DNA of 36,668 nucleotides from assembly GCA_023426375.1 (NCBI GenBank), contig JAFAAV010000007.1, forward strand, positions 1 through 36,668, written 5' to 3'. A program made the translations under genes and the position numbers. Below the pieces are notes generated by a model. The model made no database searches. It saw nothing but the letters and a program-made list of their open reading frames with translations, and had not been told where the DNA came from. Below are positions 15,151 to 22,680 of the stretch, piece after piece; the stretch's first letter is position 1, and each line of letters starts with the position of its first letter. This DNA comes from Actinomycetes bacterium. Lineage in GTDB: Bacteria; Actinomycetota; Actinomycetes; Actinomycetales; Micrococcaceae.

Positions 15151-16176
15151 GTGAGCAATGATCTCGGCCCCTCCTTCGCGAACGCCGTGAACTTGAACCT
15201 GACCCCCGCCGCGGCACAGGAGACCAGCCCCGGCACCTCCGACGACGCCGTTCACGACGTTGTCATCGTGGGTTCCGGTCCCGCCGGCTACACCGCCGCT
15301 ATTTACGCCGCTCGCGCGGACCTCAAGCCCATCGTGATCGCCGGATCGGTGACCGCCGGTGGCGAGCTCATGAACACGACCGACGTGGAGAACTACCCCG
15401 GCTTCATCGAGGGCATCATGGGCCCGGATCTCATGACCAACATGCAGCAGCAGGCCGAGCGCTTCGGTGCGGACATCCGTTTCGAGGACGTCACCTCCGT
15501 GGAGCTGGACGGTGAGATCAAGACCGTGACCGTCGAGGACGGCACCGTGTTGCGCACCCGCACCGTGATCATGGCCACCGGTTCGGCTTACCGCAAGCTG
15601 GGCCTGGCCAACGAGGAGCGACTGTCCGGTCACGGCGTCTCGTGGTGCGCCACGTGCGACGGCTTCTTCTTCAAGGAGCAGAACATTGCCGTGGTCGGTG
15701 GCGGTGACTCCGCCATCGAGGAGGCCACCTTCCTGACCAAGTTCGCGTCCAAGGTGACCCTGATTCACCGCCGTGACTCGTTCCGTGCCTCGGAAATCAT
15801 GCAGCAGCGCGCGTTCGACGATCCCAAGATCGAGATCCTGTGGAACAAGCAGGTCAAGGACATTCACGGCGAAGCCAAGGTGGAGTCCCTGACCCTGGAG
15901 GACACCGTGACCGGTGAAACGTCCGAGCTGGGCATCACCGGCTTGTTCGTGGCCATCGGTTCCGACCCGCGCGTAGACCTGGTCAAGGATCAGCTGGATC
16001 TGACCGTTGACGGCACCATTGCCGTGGACGGCCGTTCCTCCACCACCTCGGTGCCCGGGGTCTTCGCCGCCGGTGACGTGGTGGATCCGACCTACCGCCA
16101 GGCGATCACCGCCGCCGGCTCGGGTTGTGTCGCCGCGATCGACGTGGAGCACTACCTGGCCGCTCTGGACAGCTGA
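15151..16176 (+). CDS. trxB: Thioredoxin reductase (NADPH)
   Basis: FAD enzyme that uses NADPH to reduce thioredoxin. The 341 residues include the FAD-binding VVIVGSGPAGYTAAIYAARA (about 36-55), the redox-active CATC in VSWCATCDGFF, the NADPH-binding VVGGGDSAIEEA followed by IHRRDSFRAS, and the C-terminal FAD motif GVFAAGDVVD. An N-terminal extension of about 33 residues precedes the first glycine motif; low-complexity but consistent with GTG 15151, which has AGAAAGG 10 nt upstream. trxA follows 90 bases downstream. A SigR/SigH-type promoter stands before the gene. The sigM gene that commonly precedes trxB in actinobacteria is absent. Confidence 0.97.
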   Translation: MSNDLGPSFANAVNLNLTPAAAQETSPGTSDDAVHDVVIVGSGPAGYTAAIYAARADLKPIVIAGSVTAGGELMNTTDVENYPGFIEGIMGPDLMTNMQQQAERFGADIRFEDVTSVELDGEIKTVTVEDGTVLRTRTVIMATGSAYRKLGLANEERLSGHGVSWCATCDGFFFKEQNIAVVGGGDSAIEEATFLTKFASKVTLIHRRDSFRASEIMQQRAFDDPKIEILWNKQVKDIHGEAKVESLTLEDTVTGETSELGITGLFVAIGSDPRVDLVKDQLDLTVDGTIAVDGRSSTTSVPGVFAAGDVVDPTYRQAITAAGSGCVAAIDVEHYLAALDS

Positions 16177-16266
16177 TCACAGGCGACTTTGTCATAATCG
16201 ATCTCAACCATTGGTGAACCGACCGTTAAGGCCGGTCAACCACCCGTTTGAAAGGAACTACTCACC

Positions 16267-16602
16267 ATGAGTGCAGCCAAGGACGTCACCGACGCCAACT
16301 TCCAGGCCGAGGTGCTGGAGAACTCTAAGCCCACCATCGTCGACTTCTGGGCCGAATGGTGCGGACCCTGCCGTCAGCTGGGACCCGTACTGGACGCCAT
16401 TGCCGCCGAGTACGCGGACAACGTGGACGTCGTAAAGGTCAACGTGGACGACAACCCCGCCATCGCCTCCAAGTACGGCATCACCTCCATCCCCGCCGTG
16501 TACTTGTTCGCCAACGGTGAGGTGGCCAAGACCTCCATCGGCGCCAAGCCCAAGTCCGCCCTGGAGAAGGATTTCGCGGACTACCTGACTCCGTCCGCCT
16601 GA
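16267..16602 (+). CDS. trxA: Thioredoxin
   Basis: Small cytoplasmic disulfide reductase and substrate of the adjacent TrxB. The 111 residues have the classical fold with active site FWAEWCGPCRQL (WCGPC at about 33-37), the buried Asp in IVDFWAEW, and the cis-proline segment GITSIPAVYLFANGE. ATG 16267 follows AAAGGA with a 10-nt gap. It is downstream of trxB in the same direction, with a short GACCG/CGGTC inverted repeat in the gap that could be a weak attenuator or simply structure. The trxB-trxA-cwlM order matches Rv3913-Rv3914-Rv3915. Confidence 0.98.
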   Translation: MSAAKDVTDANFQAEVLENSKPTIVDFWAEWCGPCRQLGPVLDAIAAEYADNVDVVKVNVDDNPAIASKYGITSIPAVYLFANGEVAKTSIGAKPKSALEKDFADYLTPSA

Positions 16603-16658
16603 GCGCACAGCACACCACCATCGCGCTTCACGTTTCACAACAGTCAGGGGGAAGACCA

Positions 16659-17864
16659 GTGACATCCGAGCAAAACGCACCCACTTTACGCCTGGGAATG
16701 ACCGACCGGCGTGTGGTGGGGCTGCGCGACCGCCTCGTCCGTGCGTGTGAGGGTGCCACTGGTCTTTCACCGAGCTCCGTCAACGATCCGTCGCACTTCG
16801 ATGAAGCTTTGGACGGTGCCCTGCGTACTTTCCAGCAGAACAAGGGCCTCATCGTGGACGGAGTGGTGGGTCCTGAGACCGAAATGGCGCTGACGCAGGC
16901 CCAGTACTCGCTGGGTGATCGGCCGCTCTATTTCGACGCCGAACATCCCCTTCGCGGTGAGGACGTCGAGCGGATTCAGGCCAACCTTTCTCGGTTGGGT
17001 TTCTATTACGGTCATCTCAACGGTGTGTTTTCCCGGAAAACCCACTACGCCGTGGTGGAGCTGCAGGAGAATCTCGGTCTGGAACCCAACGGGGTGGTGG
17101 ACCTGGAGACCATTGCGGCACTCGCACGGATCAATAAGAACATCACCTCATCCAAGGCTTACTCACTTCGCGACTACCATCGCCTGGAGCAGGCCACCAA
17201 TGCCCTCAAGCAGCGGGTCATCATCATTCTCCCGTGGGCTTACTCCGGCCAGGCCGTCTCACCGACAGCGCCCGCACAGTTCACTCAGGATCAGGAACGC
17301 ATCACAACGGATGTCGCCCTGCGCACCTATGAACTCCTGAACAATGTGGGAGCCCTGCCCGTCGTTGTGGGGCCGGATCAGTTCACGACCAAGTCCGGTG
17401 AGCAGGTGCGAACCGCAGAGTCCAAGGATGCAGCCACGGAGGGTCACACCGACGCTCTGGTCCTCACGCTCCACTGTGACTGGAACGCCTCCCATTCGGC
17501 CAATGGTGTGGCCACGTACTACTGGGGTAACCAGGACGGAACTGAGACCTACTCGCCCATCGGCGAGACCGCTGCTCGGTACGTTCTCAAGGAGCTCGTT
17601 TCTCGCACCGGTGCCCAGGATCTGGGATGCCACGCACGTCAGTGGGAGCTACTGCGATACTCCAATGCGCCTACCGTATGGGTAGACCTCGGATACCTTT
17701 CCAGCGCTGCCGACAAGGAGCAGCTCGAAGATCCGGAACACCGTGAACGATTGGCTGAATCCATTCTCTGCGCCCTGCAGCGGATGTACGTTCAGTCGAC
17801 GGATTCAGTCGCTACGGGAACCATGAGCCTCTCGGATATCGAGGCGTACTACAACAACAGCTAG
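16659..17864 (+). CDS. CwlM-like protein: two peptidoglycan-binding domains and a degenerate amidase
   Basis: A 401-residue protein with no signal peptide. Two peptidoglycan-binding type-1 domains cover about 8-75 (FQQNKGLIVDGVVGPETEMAL) and 85-150 (GFYYGHLNGVFSRKT, LEPNGVVDLETIAAL). An amidase_3-type domain follows from about 185. In active amidases the first zinc ligand sits in DPGHGG; here the segment is IIILPWAYSG without His. The His of LTLHCDWNAS is kept, but the catalytic Glu near the end is Asp (VWVDLGYLSS). It is therefore probably not a hydrolase. Mycobacterial CwlM is an essential cytoplasmic regulator of MurA, so a similar role is plausible. GTG 16659 follows AGGGGGAAG. Confidence 0.88.
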   Translation: MTSEQNAPTLRLGMTDRRVVGLRDRLVRACEGATGLSPSSVNDPSHFDEALDGALRTFQQNKGLIVDGVVGPETEMALTQAQYSLGDRPLYFDAEHPLRGEDVERIQANLSRLGFYYGHLNGVFSRKTHYAVVELQENLGLEPNGVVDLETIAALARINKNITSSKAYSLRDYHRLEQATNALKQRVIIILPWAYSGQAVSPTAPAQFTQDQERITTDVALRTYELLNNVGALPVVVGPDQFTTKSGEQVRTAESKDAATEGHTDALVLTLHCDWNASHSANGVATYYWGNQDGTETYSPIGETAARYVLKELVSRTGAQDLGCHARQWELLRYSNAPTVWVDLGYLSSAADKEQLEDPEHRERLAESILCALQRMYVQSTDSVATGTMSLSDIEAYYNNS

Positions 17865-17895
17865 GGACATCTGACCAACTAGTTCGTTACCTACG

Positions 17896-17937
17896 AGAAT
17901 GGCCCCGATGTTTCACGTGAAACATCGGGGCCATTCT
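17896..17937. terminator. 42-bp perfect palindrome, probable bidirectional terminator with a parS core
   Basis: Two 21-base arms without a spacer: AGAATGGCCCCGATG plus the left half of parS, and its exact complement. It stands between the 3' ends of the convergent CwlM-like and parB genes, where a two-way terminator is expected, and each RNA would form a GC-rich hairpin. The centre is a perfect parS, so one element may stop both transcripts and bind ParB. Confidence 0.65.
17909..17924. other. parS site 1
   Basis: Perfect TGTTTCACGTGAAACA, the ParB-binding centromere sequence, inside the terminator palindrome downstream of parB. Confidence 0.93.
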
Positions 17938-17985
17938 TGGTGGCGGGTCCGTTAGTCACTGGACCAAGAACGAGAAGCTCTAGCC

Positions 17986-19863
17986 TCAATCCTCCATTTT
18001 CGGATCGAGAACGTCGATGATTCGGTTCAGATCCTCCACGGACGCGAATTCGATGGTCATCTTGCCCTTCCGAGCACCAAGCTGAATCTTCACGCTGGTG
18101 TCCAGACGGTCCGAGAAGGCATCTGCGATGTAATTGAGGCGATCATCATGCCGATGAGTAGCGGTCTTACGCTTGGTGGCATGGCGTTTGAGGCCATCGG
18201 AAAGCGCGACCGTCTCCTCCGTTGCACGAACGGACATTCCCTCCGCCACGATCCGCTGGGCCAGCCGCTCCATCTCAGCAGGGTCGGTCAAACCGAGCAG
18301 GGCACGGGCGTGACCGGAGCTCAGCACCCCCGCTGCGACACGTCGCTGGACCAACGGGGGCAGTCGAAGCAACCGCAGGGTGTTGGATATCTGCGGTCGG
18401 GATCGCCCGATGCGTTGAGACAGTTCGTCCTGAGTGGCCCCAAACTCTTCAAGGAGCTGCTGATAGGCTGCAGCTTCTTCCAATGGATTGAGTTGGGAAC
18501 GGTGAAGGTTCTCCAAGAGAGCATCGCGCAGGAGGTCGTCGTCCGAGGTCTCCCTGATAATGGCAGGAATCGAATCGAGTCCGGCCTTTTGAACAGCACG
18601 CCAACGACGTTCACCCATTACCAGTTCGTACTTGGCACCCTCGTCTTCACGGCTCGGACGCACGACAACAGGCTGAAGCACGCCGAGTTCCTTCACGGAG
18701 AACGCCAACTCGGCGAGTTCGTCTTCGTCAAAGACTTGGCGGGGCTGCTTTCGGTTCGGATGGATATCCGACACCGAAATCTCCGCAAACTGGGCACCAG
18801 GAACCATAGCAAGGTCCTCAGTGTGCGCATTGACCTGATCGTTGGTCGATGTTTCACGTGAAACATCATTCGTCGCCACCGGCGATTCCGCCGATTTCCC
18901 CTCGTCCTTTCCGGCCTTCGGCGAATCCTTCTCTGGGGATGAATCTTTCGAGGTCACATTGGACGTCTCTAGAGACTGGGCCGGGATGGCCTTATCGTCA
19001 GTGTCTACCCTGTCACTGGCGTTATTGGCGACCGTAGTTACTTTCCGGCCCGATTGAGCTGCAGATTCTTCGCCGGGCGCCGATTCACTTGAATTACCGG
19101 CGGCTGACCGTCCCGATGTTTCACGTGAAACATCGGCCTTAGAGTCGCCGGAAGTCGTGCCGTCGGCGTGTTTGTGCTCGACCGATTTCTCGACTGCTTC
19201 CGTGTTCGTCGACGTATCGACCTTGGAGGACGCACCACTCGCATCATCCATCTCGATCTTGTCGGAGGATTCAGACGGAAGAAAAAACATGTCCACGGGG
19301 CGTCGCACGGACGTTGTGCTGCGCAACGCCTGCCCCATATCCCGACGTCCACGCGTACCGCTCTTCCTGCTTTTCGCCGGGGTACTCGGGGAACCCGTGC
19401 TAGTTTCTATAGTCGAAACCTTAGGCGCGGCCGAATTGCCTGATGTTTCACGTGAAACATTGTCAGATTCTGGTTCAGTAGAGCTAACTACCCGGTTCGC
19501 CGCGCGGCTCGTCTTCGTGGTATTTGTCTTTGAACGCGCTGTAGACGGCGAAGAAGTCGGCCGAGGCGAAGCCTTGGGCTTTCGCGAAGATGGCGACTTG
19601 GCCTTGGGTGCATCCTTGGTCGAGCTGCTCTTATCACCCGCTGAGCTTGACTTCTTGTCAGCGGCTGCGGCTTCCCGCTTCTTGGAAGATGCGGTCGTTT
19701 TCTCCAGGCCAGACGCCTTAGACCTAGTAGTCGTACTCTGTGGTGTCTGATCCGTTTCGGAGGAATCTGATTCCTTCTTCGCCTCCTGCACAGAGGGGGC
19801 GGCTGGTCCGCTCGGGATGAGTGCTCCAAGACCGCGGCCGAGGCCGCGACGTTTCTCGCTCAC
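17986..19863 (-). CDS. parB: Chromosome-partitioning protein ParB with ~350-residue N-terminal extension
   Basis: Binds parS, spreads as a CTP-dependent clamp and works with ParA and SMC to segregate the origin. Of 625 residues, only 352-625 is the normal ParB: N-terminal domain with QPRQVFDEDELAELAFSVKE, CTP-binding GERRWRA (417-423) and LLENLHRSQLNP, the helix-turn-helix TQDELSQRIGRSRPQISNTL, and a C-terminal dimerisation domain. The start MSEKRRGLGRGLGALIP is also typical and contains the ParA-stimulating basic peptide, so the ~330 residues between are an insertion. That insertion is rich in Ser/Lys/Glu/Thr, is probably disordered, and holds three parS sites, each read as VSRET. GTG 19863 follows AAAGGATCCCC. 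It is convergent with the CwlM-like gene. Confidence 0.96.
   Translation of the reverse strand: MSEKRRGLGRGLGALIPSGPAAPSVQEAKKESDSSETDQTPQSTTTRSKASGLEKTTASSKKREAAAADKKSSSAGDKSSSTKDAPKAKSPSSRKPKASPRPTSSPSTARSKTNTTKTSRAANRVVSSTEPESDNVSRETSGNSAAPKVSTIETSTGSPSTPAKSRKSGTRGRRDMGQALRSTTSVRRPVDMFFLPSESSDKIEMDDASGASSKVDTSTNTEAVEKSVEHKHADGTTSGDSKADVSRETSGRSAAGNSSESAPGEESAAQSGRKVTTVANNASDRVDTDDKAIPAQSLETSNVTSKDSSPEKDSPKAGKDEGKSAESPVATNDVSRETSTNDQVNAHTEDLAMVPGAQFAEISVSDIHPNRKQPRQVFDEDELAELAFSVKELGVLQPVVVRPSREDEGAKYELVMGERRWRAVQKAGLDSIPAIIRETSDDDLLRDALLENLHRSQLNPLEEAAAYQQLLEEFGATQDELSQRIGRSRPQISNTLRLLRLPPLVQRRVAAGVLSSGHARALLGLTDPAEMERLAQRIVAEGMSVRATEETVALSDGLKRHATKRKTATHRHDDRLNYIADAFSDRLDTSVKIQLGARKGKMTIEFASVEDLNRIIDVLDPKMED
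18850..18865. other. parS site 2, inside parB
   Basis: Perfect TGTTTCACGTGAAACA within the parB coding region, read as VSRET at about residues 334-338. Confidence 0.95.
19117..19132. other. parS site 3, inside parB
   Basis: Perfect TGTTTCACGTGAAACA within parB, read as VSRET at about residues 245-249 in the context ADVSRETSGRSA. Confidence 0.95.
19444..19459. other. parS site 4, inside parB
   Basis: Perfect TGTTTCACGTGAAACA within parB, read as VSRET at about residues 136-140 in the context DNVSRETSGNSA, similar to that of site 3. Confidence 0.95.
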
Positions 19864-19959
19864 GGGGATCCTTTCGTCGTGTAATCGACATTAATCCTAT
19901 CCGCGATCTCTCCCCGCATGCCTCTCCTGCGTGGCCCCAGGGCCGTGTTGAGTAGGTGA

Positions 19960-19975
19960 TGTTTCACGTGAAACA
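19960..19975. other. parS site 5
   Basis: Perfect TGTTTCACGTGAAACA upstream of parB, about 100 bases before its start codon, where bound ParB could influence its own promoter. Confidence 0.95.
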
Positions 19976-20078
19976 TCCCTCGGGTCCCGAGAACCCAGTT
20001 CATTACCGTGGTTAGTGCCCATAACTCATGAGAGAGCACAAGAGCGGACCGTCTGTCCGAATTCGAGTTGCTCCGCTT

Positions 20079-20094
20079 TGTTTCACGTGAAACA
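20079..20094. other. parS site 6
   Basis: Perfect TGTTTCACGTGAAACA in the parA-parB gap. Confidence 0.95.
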
Positions 20095-20175
20095 TGTCTT
20101 AGCGATTCGTGGACGATCCCGTTACCGTATCCAGCCCCGGGTAAACAGAGGCTTCGATTTGGAGGGAAGATGAAA

Positions 20176-20209
20176 ATCGGGCCGCGAACACGACTGTTCG
20201 CGACCCGAT
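20176..20209 (-). terminator. Terminator downstream of parA
   Basis: Arms of 15 bases (20176-20190 and 20195-20209) with a single C-A mismatch and a 4-base loop. On the minus strand the stem ends in CCCGATTTTCATC, a short U tract. It lies 63 bases after the parA stop and would end the rpmH-to-parA transcript or its last segment before parB. Confidence 0.8.
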
Positions 20210-20224
20210 AGACGCTCTGTCCAT

Positions 20225-20240
20225 AGTTTCACGTGAAACG
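20225..20240. other. parS-type site 7, variant
   Basis: AGTTTCACGTGAAACG keeps the 14-base palindromic core but differs from the consensus at both outer bases. Its centre is 25 bp from that of site 8. Confidence 0.75.
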
Positions 20241-20249
20241 AAGCGCCGA

Positions 20250-20265
20250 TGTTTCACGTGAAACA
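20250..20265. other. parS site 8
   Basis: Perfect TGTTTCACGTGAAACA ending 7 bases from the parA stop codon. Confidence 0.95.
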
Positions 20266-20272
20266 CCATCGA

Positions 20273-21379
20273 CTATTTTGGAGAACGAGCACCCAGCTCC
20301 ACGGCAGCTTCCAAATACGAAAGAGCGCCGGTCGAACTCGGGTCGTAGGTGATGACACTCTGCTGATAACTCGGCGCCTCGGAGATTCGCACCGAACGCG
20401 GGATCATGGTGTTCATGACCTGGTCGGGGAAGTGCTGACGCACTTCATCCGCTACCTGAGATGCCAGATTAGTACGACCGTCGTACATGGTCAGCAAAAT
20501 GGATGAGACCGAGAGGTCAGGGTTCAGATGCTTCTGAATCATGTTGATGTTGTTCAACAGCTGGCTCAGTCCCTCAAGGGCGTAGTACTCGCACTGAATC
20601 GGTATGAGAACCTCGGTGGCCGCAACGAAAGCGTTGATGGTCAGCAGACCCAGACTCGGCGGGCAGTCGATGAAGACGTAGTCCAAGCGGGGTTCACCGC
20701 GTTCTTCTCGTGCCTTGGCGTATTCCTTGAGCGCACGCTGTAGTCGTTGTTCACGAGCAACGACCGATACCAGCTCGATCTCGGCGCCGGCCAGGTCGAT
20801 GGTGGCCGGCAGAACCCACAGGTTCTCCATTTCAGGAGATTCCTGAACGACGTCCACTATGGGAGTTTCATCGATCAGAACGTCATACACGCTATCTACG
20901 TCTGTTCCATGAGGAATTCCCAGTGCAGTGGAGGCATTTCCCTGGGGGTCATTGTCGACCACCAGAACGTTCTGTCCCTGCTGTGCGAGGGCGACGGCCA
21001 GGTTCACCGAGGTGCTGGTCTTACCCACGCCACCCTTCTGGTTACTGATGGTGATGTAGCGGGTCTCAGCAGGGGGATCGATCTTGGTCTGCTTGAGCTT
21101 GGCCCGACGTTTGTTCTCTTCCACGAGCTTCCTCCCGAGAGCGGTATCCGCTACTGCCTCTTGCGCTGCCGTACCGTGCTGAGTGTCCGTTTCACGTGAA
21201 ACATGACGACCTCGGTCAGGAACAACCTTTTCTGTTTGTGCAACGGGATCCGGTGGAAGACCGAAGTCGTGACCGCGCCCTCGGTTATCCCGAGTTTCGG
21301 CGTTCTGCTCCACTCGTAACCACTCGTCCTCTCCGACGTTTACAGACTGTACTGGGGTTAGCTTACCCAGCCAGCTCAT
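20273..21379 (-). CDS. parA: Chromosome-partitioning ATPase ParA with ~105-residue N-terminal extension
   Basis: Walker-type ATPase whose nucleoid-bound gradient moves ParB-parS complexes. Of 368 residues, the family core begins at about 107 (RYITISNQKGGVGKTSTSVN, deviant Walker A KGGVGKT at 115-121). Later come VVDNDPQGNAS, the Walker B region DYVFIDCPPSLGLLT, and IPRSVRISEAPS near the end. The N-terminal 105 residues are polar, probably disordered, and include HVSRETD at 59-65, which encodes a parS-like site. ATG 21379 lies 15 bases after the rsmG stop. The ribosome-binding site is weak, which suggests coupling to rsmG. No other good start exists before the core. Confidence 0.96.
   Translation of the reverse strand: MSWLGKLTPVQSVNVGEDEWLRVEQNAETRDNRGRGHDFGLPPDPVAQTEKVVPDRGRHVSRETDTQHGTAAQEAVADTALGRKLVEENKRRAKLKQTKIDPPAETRYITISNQKGGVGKTSTSVNLAVALAQQGQNVLVVDNDPQGNASTALGIPHGTDVDSVYDVLIDETPIVDVVQESPEMENLWVLPATIDLAGAEIELVSVVAREQRLQRALKEYAKAREERGEPRLDYVFIDCPPSLGLLTINAFVAATEVLIPIQCEYYALEGLSQLLNNINMIQKHLNPDLSVSSILLTMYDGRTNLASQVADEVRQHFPDQVMNTMIPRSVRISEAPSYQQSVITYDPSSTGALSYLEAAVELGARSPK
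21188..21203. other. parS-type site 9, inside parA
   Basis: CGTTTCACGTGAAACA, one base from consensus, within the parA coding region and read as VSRET at residues 60-64, the same frame as the sites in parB. Confidence 0.85.
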
Positions 21380-21394
21380 TCACGCTGATTCGGA

Positions 21395-22120
21395 TCACAA
21401 TTCCAGGCGAACCACCGTGGTGGGTTCACTCAGCAGATCCTCACCTACCGTGAGCACCTCTGCTGAACGCACTCCGAAACGATTGAACTTCTTCTTGGCC
21501 TTGTCGACCTCGTCCTGCGCAGAACGCCCCTTGAGGGCCAGGAGCTGCCCCTTGCCCTTGAGCAGGGGGAGGGTGATGTCCACCAGGCCGATCAACGCTG
21601 ACACTGCACGAGCGGTCACCACGTCAATGTTCTTCAGTTCCGCCTTGGCCTGCTCCGCGCGTGCTCGCAGCACGGTCACGTTGGTCAGCTGGAGATCCTC
21701 GATGACCTCGTTGAGCCACTGGACACGACGCTCCAGCGGTTCCACCAGGGTGATCGAAATGTCGGGGCGAGCCAGCGCCAAACACAGGCCGGGGAGACCC
21801 GCACCGGAACCTACGTCCACAACGCGCGCGTTCTCGGGAATCAGCTCCTGCACGACGGCACAGTTGAGTACGTGGCGTTCCCAGAGGCGGGGTGCCTCGC
21901 GCGGACCGATCAGCCCCCGGACGATCCCCGACGAGGCGAGGTGCTCCGTATAGCGCTTGGCAAGCTCCAATCGGTCCCCGAACAGCTGCTGGGCCGCTTC
22001 CAACTCCGTACCCTCCAGCGGGGGAGCCGGCTGGGGATCGGGAGCGGGCCGGGACTCAGAGGAAGGCTCCGAAGGTCCGCGAGCGGCGTCGTGCCCCTTG
22101 GACGTGTGTGACTGTGCCAA
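21395..22120 (-). CDS. rsmG: 16S rRNA (guanine-N7) methyltransferase RsmG (GidB)
   Basis: Methylates N7 of G527 in 16S rRNA using S-adenosylmethionine; loss of the enzyme is known to give low-level streptomycin resistance. The 241 residues have a Pro/Ser-rich N-terminal stretch of about 35, then LFGDRLELAKRYTEHLASSG, the RNA-facing LWERHVLNC, the SAM-binding RVVDVGSGAGLPGLCLALAR and later VTARAVSAL. Start is difficult: TTG at 22120 (LAQSHTSKG) begins 4 bases after the jag stop and has no separate strong site, so translation is probably coupled to jag. A longer reading to 22423 only overlaps jag in another frame. It sits between jag and parA, as in most actinobacteria. Confidence 0.92.
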   Translation of the reverse strand: MAQSHTSKGHDAARGPSEPSSESRPAPDPQPAPPLEGTELEAAQQLFGDRLELAKRYTEHLASSGIVRGLIGPREAPRLWERHVLNCAVVQELIPENARVVDVGSGAGLPGLCLALARPDISITLVEPLERRVQWLNEVIEDLQLTNVTVLRARAEQAKAELKNIDVVTARAVSALIGLVDITLPLLKGKGQLLALKGRSAQDEVDKAKKKFNRFGVRSAEVLTVGEDLLSEPTTVVRLEL

Positions 22121-22124
22121 AGGC

Positions 22125-22667
22125 CTAACCCGCTGCAGAAATGACGATGTGGCGACCGGCGCCTTCACCCTCGGACTCGGAGATGAGACCGGCCTCGGCC
22201 ACGGCGTCGTGGATGATCTTGCGCTCATAGGCGGACAGCGGATCCAAGTGCACGCTGTCACCGGTGGACTGGACCTTGGCCACGGCATTCTGAGCCATCT
22301 CGCGCAGCGCCTCAGCACGCTCCTCACGATAGCCGGCCACGTCCAACACCAGGCGGCTGCGACGCTCCGTGGCGGACAGCACGGCCAAGCGGACAAGCTC
22401 CTGCAGAGAGTCCAGCACCTCACCCTTGGGGCCCACGAGGGCTTCGAGCTCGGCGTCCTGACCGTCCTCGGTCACCACGGACACGTACGTGCGTCCGTCG
22501 CGAACCTCGATGTCGATGTCACCGTCGATGTCAGCGGTGTCCAGCAGTTCCTCAATGTAGTCGGCCGCGATCTCGCCTTCTTCCTCGAGGGGACTGAGCT
22601 GGGCCTCCATGACGTCGCCGGACTGTTCCTCGGCTGCGGTTTCCTGATTGTTATCGGTGTCGTTCAT
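22125..22667 (-). CDS. khpB: Jag/KhpB family RNA-binding protein (KH and R3H domains)
   Basis: RNA-binding protein of the SpoIIIJ-associated (Jag) family. In 180 residues an acidic N-terminus (about 1-35) is followed by a Jag-N/KH-like region (DGRTYVSVVTEDGQDAELEALVGPKGEVLDSLQ) and a C-terminal R3H domain (LDPLSAYERKIIHDAVAEA with the R-x3-H pattern, GAGRHIVISA). ATG 22667 follows GGGAGAGC. It stands 13 bases downstream of yidC on the same strand, the usual pairing. In Gram-positive bacteria KhpB works with KhpA on mRNA stability and cell shape; that role is assumed from the family. Confidence 0.96.
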   Translation of the reverse strand: MNDTDNNQETAAEEQSGDVMEAQLSPLEEEGEIAADYIEELLDTADIDGDIDIEVRDGRTYVSVVTEDGQDAELEALVGPKGEVLDSLQELVRLAVLSATERRSRLVLDVAGYREERAEALREMAQNAVAKVQSTGDSVHLDPLSAYERKIIHDAVAEAGLISESEGEGAGRHIVISAAG

Positions 22668-22680
22668 ACGATGCTCTCCC

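Larger units (their letters stand above)
19864..20272. other. parA-parB intergenic region with four parS-type sites
   Basis: 409 bases without a gene. It holds parS-type sites at 19960, 20079, 20225 (variant) and 20250 and the terminator of parA at 20176-20209. The parB promoter should lie at about 19870-20170, but I see no convincing -35/-10 pair. Separate promoters for parA and parB are implied by the terminator between them. Confidence 0.7.

Noticed and set aside
16190..16240. Separate trxA promoter and attenuator (CATAAT near 16197, GACCG/CGGTC repeat)
   Set aside because: No -35 at suitable spacing, and the 5-bp stem is too weak to call.
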